Source: Clostridia bacterium (GTDB taxonomy: Bacteria; Bacillota; Clostridia; Peptostreptococcales; Acidaminobacteraceae). From it: a DNA stretch of 35,425 bases. The DNA is taken from NCBI GenBank assembly GCA_016937975.1, contig JAFGVN010000144.1:1-35425 (forward strand), written 5' to 3'. Of this stretch, positions 32,012 through 35,425 are shown piece after piece. Positions within the stretch are counted from its first letter, which is position 1; each line of letters opens with the position of its first letter. The notes below the pieces were generated by a model. That model was not told the DNA's origin. It was given only the letters and a program-made list of their open reading frames with translations, and ran no database searches. A program made the position numbers and the translations under genes.

Positions 32012-34498
32012 ATGAGTAAAAAAGTATTAATCATCGGTGGTGTTGCAGGCGGTGCCAGTACTGCAGCGAGACTTAGAAGAAATGATGAAACAGCTGAAAT
32101 CATTATGTTTGAGAGAGGTAAATATATTTCTTTTGCAAACTGTGGTTTACCATATCATATTGGTGGAGCGATTCAAGAAAGAGATAATTTATTATTACAA
32201 ACGCCAGAAGCATTCAATGCGAGATTTAATGTAGATGTTAGAGTTTTAAACGAAGTTCTATCCATTAACAAAGAAGAAAAGACAATTACTGTTAAAGATT
32301 TAACTTCAAATAGAGAATATTCTGAAAGTTATGATGTGCTTGTTTTATCACCAGGTTCTACACCTTTACAACCACCTATCAAAGGTATCAATTCAAAAAA
32401 TATCTTTGTGTTATGGAACATGGATGATATGGACAAAATTATTGAGCACATTCATACCAATAAAATTAAAAGTGCTGCAGTTATTGGTGGCGGTTTCATC
32501 GGTATTGAAATGGCAGAGAACTTACATGATTTAAATTTACAAGTAAGCCTAGTTGAAATGGCAAATCAGGTTATGACACCTGTAGACTTTGATATGGCTC
32601 AAGGTATTCACGCACATATGCGTGAGAAAAATGTAAATTTAATCTTGGAAGATGGTGTAAACTATTTTGAAGATTACAGTGATAAAACTAAAGTTGTTTT
32701 AAATAGTGGAAAGACACTCAATGTAGATATGGTTATTTTATCAATTGGTGTTAAACCGAACAGTACTTTAGCAAAAGATGCTGGATTAAAATTAAATCAA
32801 CGTGGTGGTATTGTTGTAGATGCTTATATGAAAACAAGTGATCCTAATATTTATGCTTTAGGTGATGCCGTTGAAATTGAACACTTTATGACAAAAGATC
32901 AAGCGATGATTCCGTTAGCTGGTCCAGCAAACAAGCAAGGACGTATTGTAGCAAACAACATTTGTGGTGCTAATGAAAAATATACTGGTACACAAGGAAC
33001 ATCTATTGCAAAAGTTTTTGATATTACAGTTGCAAATACAGGTTTAAATGAAAAAGATTTATTGAGAGCTGGAAAAGTTGTTCATAAAGATTATGAAACT
33101 TTAATTATCCATCCTAAATCAAATGCTGGTTACTATCCAGGTGCATTCCCAATGGCATTTAAAACAATTTTTGATATGGATGGTAAAATCTTAGGTGCTC
33201 AAATTGTTGGTTACAAAGGTGTAGACAAACGTATTGATACAATGGCTACTGCAATCAGATTCGGTGCAACTGTGTATGATTTAAAAGACATCGAATTGGC
33301 TTATGCACCACCATTTTCTTCAGCAAAAGCACCTGAAAACATGGTCGGATTTGCTGGTGAGAACTTGTTAACAGGTGTTTGCCCTACTATTAACTGGCAT
33401 GAAGTTGAACCTATGGCAGAAAAGGGTGCTGTGATTATTGATGTTAGAACTACTGAAGAAGTTAGTCTTGGTAATATCAATGGTTCAATTCATATAGAAG
33501 TAGATGAATTAAGAAATAGATTAGAGGAATTAGATAAAAAGAAAACATATATCGTTTATTGTGCTGTAGGTGTTAGAGGCTATATTGCATTAAGAATCTT
33601 AAAAGAAAATGGTTTTGAAAATGTATATAATTTATCTGGTGGATACTCAACTTATAACTGTGTTGTTTGTAACAAAAAAGGAGATGAGCATTGTACAGGA
33701 GGCACATTCTGTAATGATACAAACACAGCTAAATTAGATGACTATTTTATGCCACATGAATCAAGTAAAAAAACGGGCAAGGAAGTTTCATTAAATGCTT
33801 GTGGTTTAAGTTGTCCAGGTCCAATTAGAGAAGTCTTCAAATCTATGGAAACTTTAGAGCCTGGTGATGTTTTAAATGTAACAGCAACAGACCCAGGTTT
33901 CAAATCAGATATAAGAAAATGGGCACATAGTACAGGTAATGAAGTTTTAGATTCAGGTTTCGATGGCAATGCTTTCTTTGCAAAAATTCAAAAAGGTGGC
34001 GCAGTTCAATTAGAAAACCATATGGTTACAAATAACAAATCAATGGTAGTTTTCAGTGATGATTTAGATAGAGCAATTGCTTCATTTGTAATTGCAAACG
34101 GTGCAGCAGCAATGGGAAGAAAAGTAACAATGTTCTTTACATTCTGGGGCTTGAACGTTATTAAAAAACATGAGAAAATAAAAATCAAAAAGAACTTTAT
34201 TTCAAGAATGTTTTCAAGAATGTTGCCAAGAGGCAGTAAAAACCTTAAATTATCTAAAATGCATATGGGTGGTATTGGTGCTAAAATGATTAGAGGTTTA
34301 ATGGATGAATACAATGTTGATTCATTAGAGATGATGATTCAACAGGCCATTGAAGCGGGTGTTGAAATCATTGCTTGTAACATGTCTATGGATTTAATGG
34401 GTGTACACCAAGATGAATTGATTGATGGTGTTAAACTTGGTGGTGTAGCAACTTATTTAGCTGAAGGTGAAAATTCAGATATTAACTTGTTCATCTAG
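32012..34498 (+). CDS. CoA-disulfide reductase-rhodanese-TusA-DsrE fusion protein
   Basis: An 828-residue cytoplasmic sulfur-handling enzyme of four domains. First, a CoADR/NADH-oxidase-type flavoprotein (1-445) has GGVAGG at the FAD site and active Cys44 in SFANCGLPY. Second, a rhodanese domain (about 458-548) has Cys517 in the loop CAVGVR. Third, a TusA domain (about 592-660) has the CPGP motif, Cys601. Fourth, a DsrE-like domain (about 670-828) follows. Between rhodanese and TusA is a small Cys cluster at 550, 553, 561 and 567 (CxxC-x7-C-x5-C), perhaps a metal site or sulfur relay. Such enzymes reduce CoA or other persulfides and pass sulfane sulfur from Cys to Cys. GGGAGG precedes ATG 32012. 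It is followed at 9 bases by the Sec lipoprotein. Confidence 0.93.
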   Translation: MSKKVLIIGGVAGGASTAARLRRNDETAEIIMFERGKYISFANCGLPYHIGGAIQERDNLLLQTPEAFNARFNVDVRVLNEVLSINKEEKTITVKDLTSNREYSESYDVLVLSPGSTPLQPPIKGINSKNIFVLWNMDDMDKIIEHIHTNKIKSAAVIGGGFIGIEMAENLHDLNLQVSLVEMANQVMTPVDFDMAQGIHAHMREKNVNLILEDGVNYFEDYSDKTKVVLNSGKTLNVDMVILSIGVKPNSTLAKDAGLKLNQRGGIVVDAYMKTSDPNIYALGDAVEIEHFMTKDQAMIPLAGPANKQGRIVANNICGANEKYTGTQGTSIAKVFDITVANTGLNEKDLLRAGKVVHKDYETLIIHPKSNAGYYPGAFPMAFKTIFDMDGKILGAQIVGYKGVDKRIDTMATAIRFGATVYDLKDIELAYAPPFSSAKAPENMVGFAGENLLTGVCPTINWHEVEPMAEKGAVIIDVRTTEEVSLGNINGSIHIEVDELRNRLEELDKKKTYIVYCAVGVRGYIALRILKENGFENVYNLSGGYSTYNCVVCNKKGDEHCTGGTFCNDTNTAKLDDYFMPHESSKKTGKEVSLNACGLSCPGPIREVFKSMETLEPGDVLNVTATDPGFKSDIRKWAHSTGNEVLDSGFDGNAFFAKIQKGGAVQLENHMVTNNKSMVVFSDDLDRAIASFVIANGAAAMGRKVTMFFTFWGLNVIKKHEKIKIKKNFISRMFSRMLPRGSKNLKLSKMHMGGIGAKMIRGLMDEYNVDSLEMMIQQAIEAGVEIIACNMSMDLMGVHQDELIDGVKLGGVATYLAEGENSDINLFI

Positions 34499-34507
34499 GA
34501 GGTTATG

Positions 34508-34990
34508 ATGAAGAAAATTGCGGTTTTGCTATTGATTACATTATTTTTAGTATCTTGTAGTTCTGGAAGTGGTGCTGATATTGGTGATGAAGCTTTTAAT
34601 TTTAAAGTAGAAAACTATTCTGGAGATACGATACAATTAAGTGATTTTTCTGGAAAAACCGTATTCATTTTAGCTTGGACAACAACCTGAACCTCGTGTA
34701 TTGGGGAGTTACCTCAAATAAAAGAAGTGATTGATTCGACTTCAAGGGATGAAGTTGCTGTCATTATTGCCAACTTATCTTCTCATGATGACATCGATCA
34801 AGCTAAAAAAATTATTTCTGATCATGGTTTAGAAGAGTACAGTTACTACGATGTTGATAATGAAATAGGAAAAAACTACGATGTCATTGGTGTACCTGCA
34901 GCATTTTATATTGATCCAGAAGGTATTATTAAAAATTTTACCTTTAGTGCAGATGATGCAAAAGGAATTTTAGACAAAATTAGTGAATAA
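34508..34990 (+). CDS. Thioredoxin-like (TlpA/ResA-type) lipoprotein with Sec-x-x-Cys
   Basis: A 160-residue exported thioredoxin-fold protein whose redox motif is Sec61-Thr-Ser-Cys64, encoded by TGA at 34688-34690. Residues 1-16 are a lipoprotein signal with lipobox LVS-Cys17. LSDFSGKTVFILAW leads into the motif as in TlpA/ResA proteins, where C-x-x-C is usual. After it come CIGELPQIKEV and the cis-Pro segment VIGVPAAFYIDPEG. Homology continues without a break across the TGA, so this is not a pseudogene. ATG 34508 is 5 bases after AGGAGG; ATG 34505 is too close. It should act outside the membrane as a reductase or persulfide-handling partner. Confidence 0.9.
34701..34717 (+). promoter_or_regulatory. 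Candidate bacterial SECIS hairpin in the lipoprotein gene
   Basis: TTGGGG, loop AGTTA, CCTCAA: a 6-bp stem with one G-U pair. The loop starts 16 bases after the TGA and has G in its second base, matching the bacterial SECIS spacing and loop rule. The stem is weaker than that of the HesB gene. Confidence 0.65.
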
Positions 34991-35045
34991 TATTTGATTT
35001 TAAAAGGAAATATGGTACAGTTTTCATATATGACGGGAGGCAACA

Positions 35046-35312
35046 TTGGAAGATAGTAAAAAGAAGATAATCAATCGTTTAAGAACAATCAAGGGGCATA
35101 TTGCCGGTATAGAAAAAATGGTTGAAGAAAACAAATCATGTGATGAAATTTTAATTCAGATTGCTGCAATTCGTTCATCTGTTAATAAGGTTGGACTGGC
35201 TATTTTAGAAAGTAATGCAGAGACTTGTATGCTTGAAAGTGATGAGAATGGTAAAGTTAATCAAGAAGATGTACGTAAGGTCATTAAATCCTTCGTGAAT
35301 TTCTCAAAATAA
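35046..35312 (+). CDS. CsoR/CstR-family repressor, persulfide-sensor type
   Basis: An 88-residue, all-helical DUF156 repressor (NRLRTIKGHIAGIEKMVEEN, then CDEILIQIAAIRSSVNKVG). It has only two cysteines, Cys32 and Cys61, 29 apart. This is the spacing of the two sensing Cys in S. aureus CstR (31 and 60). The His ligand of copper-sensing CsoR is Asn57 here, so a copper sensor is unlikely. It probably represses the two upstream promoters with C-run/G-run operators and releases them on persulfide formation. The start is TTG 35046 with GGGAGG at 35035-35040. No separate promoter was seen, so it may be cotranscribed and autoregulated. Confidence 0.88.
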   Translation: MEDSKKKIINRLRTIKGHIAGIEKMVEENKSCDEILIQIAAIRSSVNKVGLAILESNAETCMLESDENGKVNQEDVRKVIKSFVNFSK

Positions 35313-35316
35313 TGTT

Positions 35317-35340
35317 AAGCTGATTCTTATGAATCAGCTT
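35317..35340 (+). terminator. First hairpin after the repressor gene
   Basis: AAGCTGATTC, loop TTAT, GAATCAGCTT: a perfect 10-bp stem, without a long T run after it. Confidence 0.55.
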
Positions 35341-35359
35341 CAGACTGTAGACTTTTGGG

Positions 35360-35400
35360 GTCATTTATCACAACATTTGTGGTAAATGACTCTATTTTGT
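35360..35400 (+). terminator. Second, main terminator of the sulfur/selenium operon
   Basis: GTCATTTATCACAA and TTGTGGTAAATGAC form a 14-bp stem (one G-U pair) around CAT, followed by TCTATTTTGTT. The last 25 bases of the window hold nothing I can name. Confidence 0.75.
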
Positions 35401-35425
35401 TGAATTTTGACGTAAACCTACTAAA

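Noticed and set aside
34505-34990. Two separate small genes (34505-34690 and 34727-34990)
   Set aside because: The second piece has no ribosome binding site and starts inside a thioredoxin fold; the frame is continuous through TGA.

Overview
The window is 35.4 kb of AT-rich chromosomal DNA from a low-GC Gram-positive bacterium, most likely an anaerobe of class Clostridia. The evidence is the gene order rpmH-rnpA-yidD-yidC-jag-mnmE-mnmG-rsmG-noc-parA-parB, the order tadA-ffs-...-dnaX-ybaB-recR and the order metG-tatD-yabE-rnmV-rsmA. Also typical are AGGAGG-type ribosome binding sites, the Firmicute large SRP RNA with an Alu domain, a T-box leader and recU. TGA is a real stop codon here (rnpA, dnaX and yabE end with it), but two genes near the right end carry an in-frame TGA at a redox-active position with a hairpin just downstream. 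The organism therefore very probably inserts selenocysteine. The genus cannot be fixed from this sequence.

Layout. 1-2.2 kb: a membrane sensor histidine kinase. 2.2-11.3 kb: the conserved block for ribosome and RNase P function, membrane insertion, tRNA and rRNA modification, and chromosome segregation. A Noc binding palindrome lies in the noc terminator. Three parS sites follow parB, one sharing bases with the parB terminator. 11.8-13.7 kb: a diacylglycerol kinase-family lipid kinase and a GAF/Fis-type regulator without an AAA+ domain. 13.9-16.3 kb: a four-gene cassette of unknown function with two related HTH-plus-coiled-coil proteins, a cytoplasmic coiled-coil protein and a membrane-anchored OmpA-like protein. 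A 26-bp palindrome lies in front of it. 16.4-17.3 kb: tRNA-Arg(CCT), tadA and the SRP RNA. 17.4-22.5 kb: two large paralogous membrane HD-GYP proteins. 22.5-25.1 kb: dnaX, ybaB, recR. 25.2-30.8 kb: a Met-specific T-box, metG, tatD, yabE, rnmV, rsmA. On the minus strand follows recU, whose promoter is surrounded by DnaA boxes.

31.4-35.3 kb is the most distinctive part. It holds a HesB-like selenoprotein and an 828-residue fusion of CoA-disulfide reductase, rhodanese, TusA and DsrE domains. A thioredoxin-like lipoprotein with a Sec-x-x-Cys motif follows, and last comes a CsoR/CstR-family repressor with the two-cysteine, no-histidine pattern of persulfide sensors. Both promoters of the module are near-consensus and both carry a C-run/G-run inverted repeat at the expected transcription start. 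I infer a persulfide- or selenide-responsive regulon in which sulfur carriers and two selenoproteins act together.

For the hunt, the two best candidates are this selenium/sulfur module and the HTH/coiled-coil/OmpA cassette. The cassette could link DNA to the cell envelope, in the manner of RacA, but that is a hypothesis from architecture only. No CRISPR array, insertion sequence, prophage or integrase was seen.
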